DNA from: Elymus sibiricus
Taxonomy: Eukaryota > Streptophyta > Magnoliopsida > Poales > Poaceae
DNA length: 64,000 nucleotides
Direction: 5' to 3'
NCBI GenBank assembly: GCA_039707655.1
Contig: CM077665.1
Location: 289,916,205 to 289,980,204 of the forward strand
The notes under the pieces are model-generated. The model had not been told where the DNA came from, made no database searches, and worked only from the letters and a program-made list of their open reading frames with translations. Each line of letters begins with the position of its first letter. The stretch's first letter is position 1. A program made the translations under genes and the position numbers. Shown here piece by piece: positions 1 to 11,475 of the stretch.

Positions 1-273
1 AAGACCTCAAAGCAAGATTCTGGTGGCATGGCATGAAACGAGAAATAGGTACCTATGTTGCTAAGCGTGACATATGCCAGAGAGTCAAAGCTGAGCATCA
101 GCGACCCGCTAGGCTATTGCAACCTCTCAAAGTGCCTGAATGGAAGTGGGACAAAGTCAGGATGGACTTCACCACCGGATTACCTAGGTCAAGCAAAGGA
201 CATGATTCCATCTGGGTCATTGTCCACCACCTGACCAAGGTAGCCCACTTCATTCCCATCAAGACCACCTATG
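1..273 (+). pseudogene. Chromovirus integrase, N-terminal part (interrupted)
   Basis: Integrase joins element cDNA to host DNA. This stretch covers the end of the HHCC zinc-binding domain and the start of the catalytic core, ending at the first catalytic Asp region (MDFTTGLP) and the strand WVIVHHLTKVAHF. The first Cys of the usual C-x2-C pair appears as Arg (KRDIC, codon CGT where TGT is expected), which would break zinc binding if it is real. The frame stops at 273 only because another element is inserted there. Removing that element and one copy of the 5-bp duplication puts the frame directly in phase with 11471 onward. Confidence 0.85.
269..273. repeat. Target site duplication (left) of the LARD-like element, CTATG
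   Basis: CTATG occurs directly before the TG that opens the 5' LTR and again directly after the CA that closes the 3' LTR (11471-11475). Five bases is the usual Gypsy duplication. Confidence 0.95.
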
Positions 274-1972
274 TGTAACACCCTGATTTTCGCTCCGTTT
301 TTTTTCCTTCGCGGGATTTGACTCCCATCTTTTTTTCTCGGTGTTATCAGATTTCTCTAGCTCTTCGGTATATGAAGATGGTCATCTAGCCTTGCTTTTC
401 CCATCCAACCAAAGATTATCTCCAGTCCCCCCCCCCTTGCCACCCAAGATCCATCTCAGGACTTTGTCATCAAAACTCTACCTTACGAGTTGCCGGAAGG
501 GAAACCCAGATCCTTCCAGTTACAAAGGAACCCCAATTTCCTTTGATCTTCTGCCTCCCAAACTTTTCCCAGTGATCATCCTTTAACTATAAACCCTGGA
601 TATGCAAAAATATTGCCAAGTCATTTGCAATATTTTTCATTTATAATTAATTCCTTTTTCTGTCAGTTAGAGGAATTAAATCCAGGAAAATATCTATCCA
701 TCTCCAGAGTTCATGAAAACTTGTGGAGATATTCTTTGTGATCATTTTGAGCTTCCACAAAAATTTGGCCATAATTAAATATGGAAAATTGTCATTTCCT
801 ATTTAATGATAATATTGCATTTTGGGCAGTTTCTAAAGGAACTACCATTTTGGTAGCTAGGAAAAATCCCGAATAAATTGTGGAGCTTCTCATATCTATA
901 TGTTCCCCATTTCCACCAAGATCCCAAGTTCCATAGTTCAAATTTTGAGCACCACATCAATTTGCAAATTCTGTCCAGTTTTGCAAATTGCAAAGTAAGT
1001 GCTCTATTCCTTGTTCTATTTGAGCTGAAATTTTTCATGGTGGTTAACATTGGTAAATCACCCATGGAAACCAAAAATCAGCTCAATTCATCTATTCATG
1101 TTTGCCCAGCAATTTTTCCAAGTTCCTGTCCATTTGAAAGCACTGTGAAGGAAGTACCACTTAGGTGTACCCAAATGGTATGAAATTTTACCAGTGCCTT
1201 CATGCTCCTAAATCATGACCCTAGACCAGTTTCCAGCCCAATCCACTCAGCCATTTAAGCCCAGCTTCAAATTCTAGTTTCTGGACCAATTCTTGGTTTG
1301 TGAAGGAAGTGTATGCAAATGGATTCTAAATGATTTAAAATTTTGCCAGCATATACTCCTTCCTACCCTATCTAAGTGTGACAAAGATCCAGCTTCTCTC
1401 CTTCATCCATTTCTCCAGAATCAACCACAAACACCTTTATGTCTGGAACCTTTCTAGAGCCTCTAGTCCATTCCAGGGAAGATGAGATCAAACCAGAGGC
1501 ATGGGATCCCTTCTGGATGTAAGGACGACGCAATGGACAAGGTGTTGGGTCAAGTCGTTCTACAGAGCACGTTTTGGCGTGGTGACCACGCTGCTGGCAC
1601 AGCCAAATGCGTGCTCTGCACGCCGGGGCCCTCGGCCACCGTCAACACAGCGCGTTCGTGCCACTGCGGCGTGTCTCGACTTGTCCAGCACCTCCGCGAT
1701 ATCCTAGAACCCCTCTGGACCCTTCTTCCCCCTCCTCGTTCCTTCTCCTCGCGCCACGGCGGTCGCCGTCATGCCTCTGTTCCGCCCGTGACACTCCGTC
1801 GTCTTCCTCCTCTCTCCCTTGGCCTCTTCCGCGCTGAGCTATCCCGTCGCCCTATTGCTCATCAGGTCGACCGCTTCCCGACGCCGGGCACCAGCCTGAG
1901 CCATCGCCTCCGTGCTGTAGTGCCGCGGCCAGCTCATCGCGCGGCATCCTTATCGGTTCGCCGCCGTTTGGC

Positions 1973-1981
1973 TATATAAAG
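1973..1981 (+). promoter_or_regulatory. LTR promoter TATA box (5' LTR of LARD-like element)
   Basis: TATATAAAG sits in a GC-rich block roughly in the middle of the LTR, where the U3-R boundary of a long LTR is expected. The same box is kept in the 3' copy at 9134-9142. A C-rich stretch follows, as is common after plant LTR start sites. Confidence 0.7.
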
Positions 1982-3560
1982 CCATCCCCGGGTTCCCCTC
2001 GAGCTCACCCCTCCTCCTCCTCACCCTCTAGAGCACTCCCGCAACCCCGCCCGGTCGAGCCCCTCGCCGGAGCACGGCAATTTCGCTGGATCTCCACTCT
2101 CTGCCTCCGCCCGCGAACCCCTCCTCTGCCCCCCCTTGTGCTCGTGGAGGTGCCTACTGGAGGCGCCACTCTCCGGCGAACCCGCCCCTGCCCTCGCCTG
2201 GCCTCCTAGCCAACCGGAACCTCGAGCCCGAGCTCACCGGAGCTGCCCTCCGCCGCGGCCGACGTCTCGCCTAACTGCGAGCTCCCCGGCGTCCAACTCC
2301 TGCATCATTGGGTGCGCCGTGACGTGGGGGTTACTCCGGTGGTCCGAGCTCCACCGGAGGTGGCCAGAGTTGGCCGGCCGCACGCCACCGCTGGCGGCCT
2401 CCCTCTGCCTGCGAGCGGGAGTCGGGAAAGGTGAGGGGAGCGGGAGGAGAGGAAAGAGAGAGCTGACAGGTGGGCCCCGACCCCACACGTCAGTGAGAGA
2501 GGCACCCGCCAGCGTGGATAAGTGGAAGCGTAAATTCAAAAATACGATTTCATCTCTGAAAAGCGAATTTCCTTAGCACTTCGTCTTGAAATGCGCTTCT
2601 CTGTGCAGAAGGCATATTTCTTTCAAATACGTTTTCTGTTTTATCCTCCAAGGGCCTGTTTGTGGAGGAATTTTTTGCAGATTGGTCCCTGATTTTCCAC
2701 CTCTCATATCTTTTCATCCGTGACTCCAATTCCGGTGATTCCAACGCTCACCTCTTCGTCTCGTCAAGCCTGTTCTTTTGGTGTCATTTCCACAAGGTGG
2801 TCACACAGTGGAAATTACCATTTTGCCCTTGCCACTTATGAGCCCCCTCCGAGAGAGAACCATTCCGGCGTATCATTCCGCGTCTTCACCGCACTGCTTT
2901 CCGGAGTATTCCTTCACCCCCAGGCAAGCTGACCATCTGACATATGCTCTAAAGCATCGCTCTGTGTTATTCTTGCATGTTTACTCATTGATTATACCTG
3001 TGATAGAAATTATTTAATTCCTGTTGCATTGCACCTACTGTTTTCATCACTTTCATACTTCATAGTAAACTGAGTAAATGCCTAGTTGCTGCCCTCCTAA
3101 GTTATTGTGGCGAACCGCATGCCTACTAAATGAAACATAGGCGGTTGATCTAGAGTCACCTGTCTGGGCTTATCCGTGCAGCCACATTTGACGGTATGGG
3201 ACGACCTTGACTTGGTCTGACTGCGTGATCTTTCATCGGTACCTCCAAAGAGGGAAGGTTATGCGCGCGTGCTACCCTGGCCGGGTAGGCGGCGATAACC
3301 TTGTGAGCCCAGTTGTTGTTTGGTTATTGGGCCCGTCCCCGTTTGGGACAGTAATCCCCATTTGGGATTACCTCGTTTGGCCACGACGGTCGCAGGTGTC
3401 ATGAGGACACAGTGGCCACCCAAGGCATGCCTCCGGGGGAGGATGATTGCCGGTGGTACGATGGGAGAGTCACGGGTCAGGTAGGTTCTGTTGAAGCAAC
3501 GCTGGTCCACCCGAGTGGGATCGCGAGGCCTGGTGCTTCATGGTGCGGGTAAATTGCGCA

Positions 3561-3605
3561 ACCTCTGCAGAGTGTAAAATCTATTCGAATAGCCGCGTCC
3601 ACGGT
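3561..3605 (+). promoter_or_regulatory. Conserved LTR block with a 12-bp perfect palindrome
   Basis: The block contains CTATTCGAATAG (3581-3592), a perfect palindrome. It is kept in the 3' LTR (10745-10756) and in the chromovirus LTR (16031-16042), in each case just after GCAGAGTGTAAAA or a near match and before GTCCACGGT. These LTRs belong to different families and align poorly elsewhere. A protein-binding site is one explanation; common descent of the LTR ends is another. Confidence 0.55.
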
Positions 3606-3976
3606 ATTGGAAAGCCCGTCCAGACCTCAGTAGGTGGTCAACCGTAATAATGATAATAATGATGGAAGAACTCGTCTTGAGCAGACATCAGGTGATGTCA
3701 GGAATATGATATGTTAGCCATGGGATGGCTATGAGATGAGTGGTCGAATGACCCATGATTGGGATTGGATTTGGATCAGACTCAGATTGATTCGTGAGAA
3801 TGATCGGAGTATGGAATATTTACTTAGTATGCTTTACTTTACCATATTTCTTTCAGTGGATATCTAGCTAGATAATCCTGTTATGCCATGATAGTTAATA
3901 TTGCTCTGATAACAAATGCATGCTTGAATGCCATGGATTGCTTTGCTTGGTGTATATGTTAGTTTGGTTTGCTTGC

Positions 3977-3996
3977 GAGTACATTCAAAAGTACTC
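3977..3996 (+). promoter_or_regulatory. Conserved short hairpin GAGTAC/GTACTC in the LTR
   Basis: GAGTAC and GTACTC form perfect 6-bp arms around an 8-base A-rich loop. The same hairpin, with its leading GCTTGC, occurs at 11141-11160 in the 3' LTR and at 16372-16390 (7-base loop) in the chromovirus LTR. Its place near the LTR 3' end fits an RNA stem close to the polyadenylation region, which is inference. Confidence 0.5.
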
Positions 3997-4311
3997 AGCG
4001 GCCTTTAACATGGCCAGGTTCACATAAGGATCCGTCATCCGTCGACGAAGAGCGAGAGTGTTCGCGGGCTAGAAGAGTAACCTAGTCAGATCCCTGTGGA
4101 TTGGAGCCGCACCAAGACCATGCTGCCTTAGATAGAGCTTTTCTGCGGCCATCACCGTTGTAACAGACCCCCTGTAAGACTCATATATCCATTAATAGAA
4201 ATGCCTGTGTTCACGATACTTGTCGTAAACGCATGCCAGAGTGATTTCCTGGGCTGGTATGCGTGGCGACCGTCTGGCTACAGTGGTAATCAGGCGGGGC
4301 GCCACAACGAA

Positions 4312-4323
4312 TGGTATCAGAGC
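4312..4323 (+). other. Primer binding site, initiator tRNA-Met (LARD-like element)
   Basis: TGGTATCAGAGC starts five bases after the 5' LTR end. It is the classic complement of the plant initiator tRNA-Met 3' end and marks the start of minus-strand DNA synthesis. Confidence 0.93.
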
Positions 4324-5724
4324 AGCCAGGCTGACTATAGGTTACCCTAGCCACACTTCACTGTCTTGTGTTCAGTAGAAAGCCCAGATGGATTTCAGCC
4401 ATCTTTGCCACTTGGCACGTCTACTATTGATCATAAGGCAACCACATAGGTTTTCGGCTCCATCAGACCCCAACTCTCGTGACCTTTGCCTCCGGTGTGA
4501 AATGCTCGCACCCGGCAACGACCCGTGAGCCCTGAAACCCCTAGGTAAACCAGATACCCTTACCCTGCTTGCTAGCCATGGCATTTCTCTTCTTACTCTA
4601 GTTTCCTTTGGGAAACGCTTATAAATTCTATCTCTCCTCGACAACCCTAGGATCGTTGACCAAGCCACTTTGGCTATGGTCCTGCATCGAGTGTGATGTT
4701 CTCTAAGGAAGTAGTACGAGCTTGACACCAGTGCTACCAGGAGCATGGTGTGGTTTCGCTTCTAAATCCTTAGAGGTACATCGAGTGCGCTATAATAGTT
4801 ATACAAGTGGATCCTTAGCCATGTGTATAAGGTTCGCAAAATTTTTGAGCTTATTTGCCTTTCGGCTTTTCGCGGTTCTGGTTTTTCTTGTCGATTCCGT
4901 TTCTCTGCTCCGACTGGATCCATCCGCAAGAGTTGTCCAAGAAGATCAGCATGCAACTGGGATAATACCCAATAGTCCCAATTCAGCAAGAGTCAAGCCA
5001 AGGCAACTGCCTGATACTCAGAATAGCAACACCGGATCTGTCAAGAGCGAAGAATGGGTCAGAAGCAAAATATGTGTGCAATAGACAAGGCCAGAATATA
5101 CCTGAGAGAGTCGGCCTCAAAACCGTTCATACCCGAGGAGCAGTCAGATGACCTAGCAAGAATAAACACCAGTAGGACAAACGATTCCGTCCTCGACACA
5201 AGGATTATTTCAGTCAGTGGGGTGAACCTTGAGTCTTTTCTCAGTGGACCCAAGAATCAGTTATCACCCACCAAGGACATATTTCAAGAATGTGAAGGTG
5301 CCGAGAGCAGCAACAAAACTCCGGTACGTTGGTACAAATTTCAAAGCATATTTTGAAGTTCACCGGTACAAATACAAATTTTTCTGGGCACTGTGAACAA
5401 GGTCTGCGAGGAATATGGATAAGTTCACGGTTTCCAGAATCAATGAGAACTTGACATGCTTGGAAGGTCAGCTGAACCGAAAGGAATTACCCGTCAATTG
5501 CCTATCATCAGCAACACTTGGTTGAATACAAAGGGTATTCCGAATTAATTAACAACATGAGGTATGCATCAGTTCTGCAACCTTTACAGCAGCAATGAGC
5601 AGACCAGCAGAAGGACAAGCGATGTGCGTGACCATCGGAATATCTTAAGTCAAGGTATAGCCTATATCAAGTTTTGGCTCTGCTATGGGTAAAATTCCGA
5701 ATACTTCGGAAGGAAGCCAGAATC

Positions 5725-6060
5725 GGCCATAGCTCCGACTGTGTACACAAGGCTTCTGGTATAAGGAACCAAGCCTTCCCCCGCAAGCTACCGAGAAGAG
5801 CTTACGACACCAGACTGCCAATCTTCCTCGGTACGCCACTCGGTGAAAAAAAAATTCTGGGATATGGCACTCCCATCTTCCACAGCGTGCTACCCCGGAA
5901 AACTTTCGGCATATGGCACCCGACCTTCCGCAGTAAGACACATGAAGGAAAACTTTCGAGGCACGATACCCAGCCTTCTTCAGCACGCTACCTTGGCAGA
6001 AGCTTCAAGCATAAGGAATTCAACCTTCTTCAACACACCATCGTGCCCCAACAAGTGTGT
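5725..6060 (+). repeat. Degenerate tandem repeat, unit about 50 bp, about six copies
   Basis: The motif CCTTCC or CCTTCT with a following CAGC-like and GCTACC-like part recurs with CTTC at 5775, 5823, 5877, 5925, 5975 and 6025, a spacing of 48, 54, 48, 50 and 50. Two units share GGAAAACTTTCG. The long spacing coincides with a run of A. The copies are strongly diverged, so this is an old array. Confidence 0.55.
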
Positions 6061-7298
6061 CAGAAGCAAGAACTAGTCTGGACGCACATCTGCCTCGGAA
6101 CTTAGTGGTTATGAAAGGATTTATCTTATACCTGCATATGTTGTGAGCATGCAGTCCAGTGGATCAGTTCATGTGAGCCACTCGTACACGGGAATGACTG
6201 TGTTCAGAGAAACATTGGCCCATGTTTAAAAGAAGAATATGAGCACATCAACCCCTGCGAGATATGCAAGAGTAAGTTGTGAAAACAAGCCCGACATACC
6301 GGGAAAACAATCAAGGAGCCGTGTTGGCAGGTCATTACAGGTCCATCAAAGGAACCCTCAAGAACAAGAAAGTGGTGTACAAACGACCTCCGTGACGGTC
6401 AACAAGATTCACGAACAGGGTGGTATTACCAGCCCTTGTCAGACTCTTGCATATGCGGCCACAACAATGCACTACTTGCGGTTACAAGTGAGATTTCCAC
6501 ACTCCTCATGGATACGGGCCATCAACCAAGACAAGAGGCTATGCTCCGAAAGATACACCGGATGATAGCGATATTATGTTCAGCTCAGTGGTCATAACAA
6601 GTACTACTGAGGATATATATGGAAGAGCCCTCTCCACGAGTAATAGAGTTTGAAACAAGACATTCAGATAGAATGGCTCAAAGCACGTCGGCACCAACAA
6701 CTCAGCGACACCATGACATCATTGGAGTAAGAGATTACTGTCTATGATTACTTTGTGATCATGCCTGACATTTCAGTTGAGGATATAGCAGCCATAGCTC
6801 AGTCATGTTGATTCCTTGAATTATGGATCACCTAAGGACAAGTCAGAATGCCTACGGCAGAAAGAAACATTAGTACGGAACCCGCAGCCAAGACTGAGCA
6901 TTCTGACACGGCAAAAAGAAAGCCACTTCCACTCACTCGAGGCCATACGGGCACGTAAGCTTGGTACCAGGAAAGGATGTCTTGCCCATGACAGTCAGGG
7001 TACGAAGCATCGCAATAAAACCGAGGCAGTTACTTTCAGGCCATGGAAACAAAGCCGTCTATTGGTATTACCCGCTACCCCACCCAGCAATACCACTATC
7101 AGAATAAAGGGTACACCTGACAGGAAAGAGAAGGATTCAAGAAAGCTATGTGCAGATACAACACCTGGTCCCTCAGAAGATGCAGTTAAAGGGTCAGTGA
7201 ACCAACGAAGACAAGATCGCTGATGGATCCAAGTCGCACACTGGTAAGTCCCCTTCCCCGGGAGGTAAGCCTGGAAATCTCGAGGACGAGATTTTCTT

Positions 7299-7312
7299 AA
7301 GGGGGGTAGGTT
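7299..7312 (+). other. Polypurine tract of the LARD-like element
   Basis: AAGGGGGGTAGG lies two bases before the 3' LTR and would prime plus-strand DNA synthesis. The bases before it (GAGGACGAGATTTTCTTA) match the block before the chromovirus 3' LTR (12434-12451) closely, although the interiors differ. Confidence 0.85.
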
Positions 7313-10300
7313 TGTAACACCCAGGTTTTCGCTCCGTTTTTTTTCCTTCGCGGGATTTGACTCACGTCTTTTTTCTCTTGGTGTTATCGGATTTCTCTAG
7401 CTCTTCGGTATATGAAGATGGTCAAGTAGCCTTGCTTTTCCCATCCAACCAGAGATTATCTCCAGTTCCCCCCCCCCCCTTGCCACCCAAGATCCATCTC
7501 AGTACTTTGTCATCAGAACTCTACCTTCCGAGTTGCCGGAAGGGAAACCCTGATCCTTCCAGTTACCAAGGAACCCCAATTTCCTTTGATCTTCTGCCTC
7601 CCAAACTTTTCCCAGTGATCATCCTTCATCTATAAACCCTGGATATGCAAAAATATTGCCAAGTCATTTGCAATATTTTTCATTTATAATTAATTCCTTT
7701 TTATGTCAGTTAGAGGAATTAAATCTAGGAAAATATCTATCCATCTCCAGAGTTCATGAAAACTTGTGGAGATATTCTTTGTGATCATTTTGAGCTTCAA
7801 CAAAAATATTGGCCATAATTAAATAAGGAAAATTGTCTTTTCCTATTTAATGCCAATATTGCATTTTGGGCAGTTTCTAAAGGAACTACCATTTTGGTAG
7901 CTAGGAAAAATCCAAAATAAATTGTGGAGCTTCTCATATCCATATCTTCCCCATTTCCACCAAGATCCCAAGTTCCATAGTTCAAATTTTGGGCACCCCA
8001 TCAATTTGCAAATTCTGTCCAGTTTTGCAAATTGCAAAGTAAGTGCTCTATTCCTTGATCTATTTGAGCTGAAATTTTTCATGGTGGTTAACATTGGTAA
8101 ATCACCCATGGAAACCAAAAATCAGCTCAATTCATCTATCCATGTTTCCCCAGCAATTTTTCCAAGTTCCTGTCCATTTGAAAGCACTGTGAAGGAAGTA
8201 CTCCCTCCGTCCGAAAAAGCTTGTCCCAAGCTTGTTCCTCAAATGGATTGTATCTAGCACTAACTTGGTGCTAGATACATCCATTTGAGGGACAAGTTTT
8301 TTCGGACGGAGGGAGTACCACTTTGGTGTACCCAAATGGTATGAAATTTTACAAGTGCCTTCATGCTCCTAAATCATGACCCTAGATCAATTTCCAGCCC
8401 AATCCACTCAGCCATTTAAGCCCAGCTTCAAATTCTAGTTTCTGGACCAATTCTTGGTTTGTGAAGGAAGTGTATGCAAATGGATCCTAAATGATTTAAA
8501 ATATTGCCAGCATATACTCCTTCCTACCCTATCTAAGTGTGACAAAGATCCAGCTTCTCTCCTTCATCCATTTCTCCAGAACCAACCACAAACACCTTTA
8601 TGTCAGGAAACTTTCTAGAGCCTCTAGTCCATTCTAGGGAAGATGAGATCAAACCAGAGGCATGGGATCCCTCCTGGATGTCAGGACGACGCAATGGACA
8701 AGGTGTTGGGTCAAGTCGTTCTACAGAGCACGTTTTGGCGTGGGGACCACGCGGCTGGCATAGCCAAATGCGTGCTCTGCACGCCGGGGCCCTCGATCAC
8801 CGTCAACACAGCGCGCTCGTGCCACCGCGGCATGTCTCGACTTGTCCAGCACCTCCGCGACATCCTAGAACCCCTCTGGACCCTTCTTCCCCCTCCATGT
8901 TCCTTCTCCTCGCGCCACGGCGGTCGCCGTCATGCCTCTGTTCCGCCCGTGACACTCCGTCGTCTTCCTCCTCTCTCCCTTAGCCTCTTCCGCGCTGAGC
9001 TATCCCGTTGCCCTGTTCCTCGTCAGGTCGGCCACTTCCTGACGCCGGGCACCAGCCTGAGCCATTGCCTCCGTGCTCCAGTGCCGCGGCCAGCTCATCA
9101 CGCGGCATCCTTATCGGTTCGCCGCTGTTCGGCTATATAAAGCAATCCCCGGGTTCCCCTCGAGCTCACCCCTCCTCCTCCTCCTCACCCTCTAGACCAC
9201 TCCCGCAACCCCGCCCGGTCGAGCCCCTCTCCGGAGCACGGCAATTTTGCCGGATCTCCACTCTCTGCCTCCGCCCGCGAACCCCTCCTCTGGCCCTCCC
9301 TTGTGCTCGTGGATGTGCCTACTGGAGGCGCCACTCTCCGGCGAACCCGCCCCTGCCCTCGCCTGGCCTCCTGGCCAACCGGAACCTCGAGACCGAGCTC
9401 ACCGGAGCTGCCCTCCGCCGTGGCCGACGTCTCGCCTAACTGCGAGCTCCTCGGCATCCAACTCCGGCATCATTGGGTGCACCGTGACGAGGGGGTTACT
9501 CCGGTGGTCTGAGCTCCACCGGAGGTGGCCGGAGTTGGCCGGCTGCACGCCGGCGCCGGCGGCCTCCCTTTGCCTGCGAGCTGGAGTCGGGAAAGGAGAG
9601 GGGAGCGGGAGGAGAGGAAAGAGAGAGTTGACAGGTGGGCCCCGACCCCACCCGTCAGTGAGAGAGGCACCCGCCAGCGTGGATAAGTGGAAGCGTAAAT
9701 TCAAAAATACGCTTTCATCTGTGAAAAGCCCATTTCCTAAGCACTTCGTCTTGAAATGCGCTTCTCTGTGAAGAAGGCGTATTTCTTTCAAATATGTTTT
9801 CTGTTTTATCCACCAAGGGCCTGTTTGTGGAGGAATTTTTGGCAGATTGGTCCCTGATTTTCCACCTCTCATATCTTTTCATCCGTGACTCCAATTCCGG
9901 TGATTCCAACACTCACCTCTTCCTCTCGTCAAGCCTGTTCTTTTGGTGTCATTTCCACAAGGTGGTCACACAGTGGAAATTACCATTTTTCCCTTGCCTC
10001 TTATGAGCCCCCTCCGAGAGAGAACCATTCTGGCGTATCATTCTGCGACTTCACTGCACTGCTTTCCGGAGTATTCCTTCACCCCCAGGCAAGCCGACCA
10101 TCTAACATATGCTCTAAAGCATCGCTCTGTGTTATTCTTGCGTGTTTACTCATTGATTATACCTGTGATAGAAATAATTTAATTCCTGTTGCATTGCACC
10201 TACTGTTTTCATCACTTTCATACTTCATAGTAAACTGAGTAAATGCCTAGTTGCTGCCCTCATAAGTTATTGTGGCGAACCACATGCCTACTAAATGAAA

Positions 10301-11470
10301 CATAGGCGGTTGATCTAGAGTCACCTGTCCGGGCTTATCCGTGCAGCCACATTTGCCGGTATGGGACGGCCTTGACTTGGTCTGACTGCGTGATCTTTCA
10401 TCGGTACCTCCAAAGAGGGAAGGTTATGCGCGCGTGCTACCCTGGCCCGGTAGGCGGCGATAACCTTGTGAGCCCAGTTGTTGTTTGGTTATTGGGGCCG
10501 TCCCCGTTTGTGACAGTAATCCCCGTTTGGGATTACCTAGTTTGGCCACGACGGTGGCAGGTGTCATGAGGACACAGGGGCCACCCAAGGCATGCCTCCG
10601 GGGGAGGATGAGTGCCGGTGGTACGATGGGAGGTCACGGGTCAAGCAGGTTCTGTTGAAGCAACGCTGGTCCACCCGACTGGGATCGCGAGGCCAGGTGC
10701 TTCATGGTGTGGGTAAAGTGCGCAACCTCTGCAGAGTGTAAAATCTATTCGAATAGTCGCGTCCACGGTATTGGACAGCCCGTCCAGACCTCAGTAGGTG
10801 GTCAATAGTAATAATGATAATAATGATGGAAGAACTCGTCTTGAGCAAACATCAGGTGATGTCAGGAATATGATATGTTAGCCATGGGATGGCTATGAGA
10901 TGAGTGGTCGGATGACCCATGATTGGGATTGGATTTGGATCAGACTCAGATTGATTCGTGAGAATGATCGGAGTATGGAATATTTACTTAGTATGCTTTA
11001 CTTTACCATATTTCTTTCAGTGGATATCTAGCTAGATAATCCTGTTATGCCATGATAGTTAATATTGCTCTGATAACAAATGCATGCTTGAATGCCATGG
11101 ATTGCTTTGCTTGGTGTATATGTTAGTTTGGTTTGCTTGCGAGTACATTCAAAAGTACTCAGCGGCCTTTAACATGGCCAGGTTCACATAAGGATCCGTC
11201 ATCCGTCGACGAAGAGCCTGAGTGTTCGCGGGCTAGAAGAGTAACCTAGTCAGATCCCTGTGGATTGGAGCCGCACCAAGACCATGCTGCCTTAGATAGA
11301 GCTTTTCTGCGGCCATCATCGTTGTAACATATCCCCTGTAAGACTCATATATCCATTAATAGAAATGCCTGTGTTCATGATACTTGTCGTAAACGCATGC
11401 CAGAGTGATTTCCTGGGCTGGTATGCGTGGCGACCGTCTGGCTACAGTGGTAATCAGGCGGGGCGGCACA
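7313..11470 (+). repeat. 3' LTR of the LARD-like element (with MITE)
   Basis: This LTR runs from TGTAACACCC to GCGGCACA, 4158 bp, collinear with 274-4306. It has the same TATA box (9134-9142), palindrome (10745-10756) and hairpin (11141-11160) as the 5' copy. A Stowaway MITE at 8201-8315 accounts for most of the length difference. Confidence 0.92.
8201..8315. mobile_element. Stowaway MITE (Tc1/mariner type)
   Basis: This 115-bp element has inverted ends, CTCCCTCCGTCCGAAAAA and the reverse complement at the right, an internal inverted repeat of CTTGTCCC and CAAATGGAT parts, and TA on both sides (8199-8200, 8316-8317). The other LTR of the host element has an empty site with a single TA at 1155-1156, so the insertion and its TA duplication are seen directly. 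It codes for nothing and would be moved by a mariner transposase elsewhere. It inserted after the host element did. Confidence 0.97.
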
Positions 11471-11475
11471 CTATG
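11471..11475. repeat. Target site duplication (right) of the LARD-like element, CTATG
   Basis: This is a perfect match to 269-273. Collapsing the two copies restores the integrase reading frame. Confidence 0.95.

Larger units (their letters stand above)
274..4306 (+). repeat. 5' LTR of the LARD-like element
   Basis: This LTR runs from TGTAACACCC to GCGCCACA, 4033 bp. It aligns end to end with 7313-11470. The 3' copy is 125 bp longer, and 117 of those bases are the MITE plus its TA duplication. The empty site for that MITE is here, a single TA at 1155-1156. A GC-rich block (about 1600-2500) holds the TATA box. Reading frames of up to 165 codons in this block are compositional and show no protein family. 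Confidence 0.92.
4324..7312 (+). other. Non-coding interior of the LARD-like element
   Basis: About 3 kb between PBS and 3' LTR hold no recognisable retroviral domain in six frames. The longest open frames (about 100-143 codons at 5054-5356, 5674-6105 and 6816-7223) have no zinc knuckle, D-T/S-G, YVDD or DDE pattern and are stopped often in neighbouring frames. A degenerate tandem repeat sits at about 5725-6060. In LARDs such cores are thought to act as packaged RNA with conserved structure, which I cannot test here. The region ends in a polypurine tract. Confidence 0.75.
274..11470 (+). mobile_element. LARD-like non-autonomous LTR retrotransposon, full length
   Basis: This is an 11.2-kb element with two long LTRs (274-4306 and 7313-11470), a PBS matching initiator tRNA-Met, a polypurine tract and a perfect 5-bp target duplication. 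The 3-kb interior has no gag, protease, RT or integrase in any frame. Long LTRs around a conserved-size non-coding core are the defining traits of LARDs, known from Triticeae. The PPT block, the LTR start (TGTAACACCC against TGTCACACCC), LTR length and several LTR motifs resemble the chromovirus it has jumped into, so I infer mobilisation by a chromovirus of that kind. About 9 differences in about 590 aligned bases of the LTR ends suggest a fairly recent insertion. Confidence 0.88.

Noticed and set aside
1482..1979. Open frames of 100-165 codons in the GC-rich parts of the LARD-like LTRs (also 8643-9140, 9247-9771)
   Set aside because: Several frames and both strands are open at once, there is no domain, and the two LTR copies differ by indels that break the frames. 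Composition explains them.
4341..7312. Decayed gag-pol in the LARD-like interior
   Set aside because: No zinc knuckle, protease, YVDD or DDE motif could be found in any frame; frames are short and scattered.
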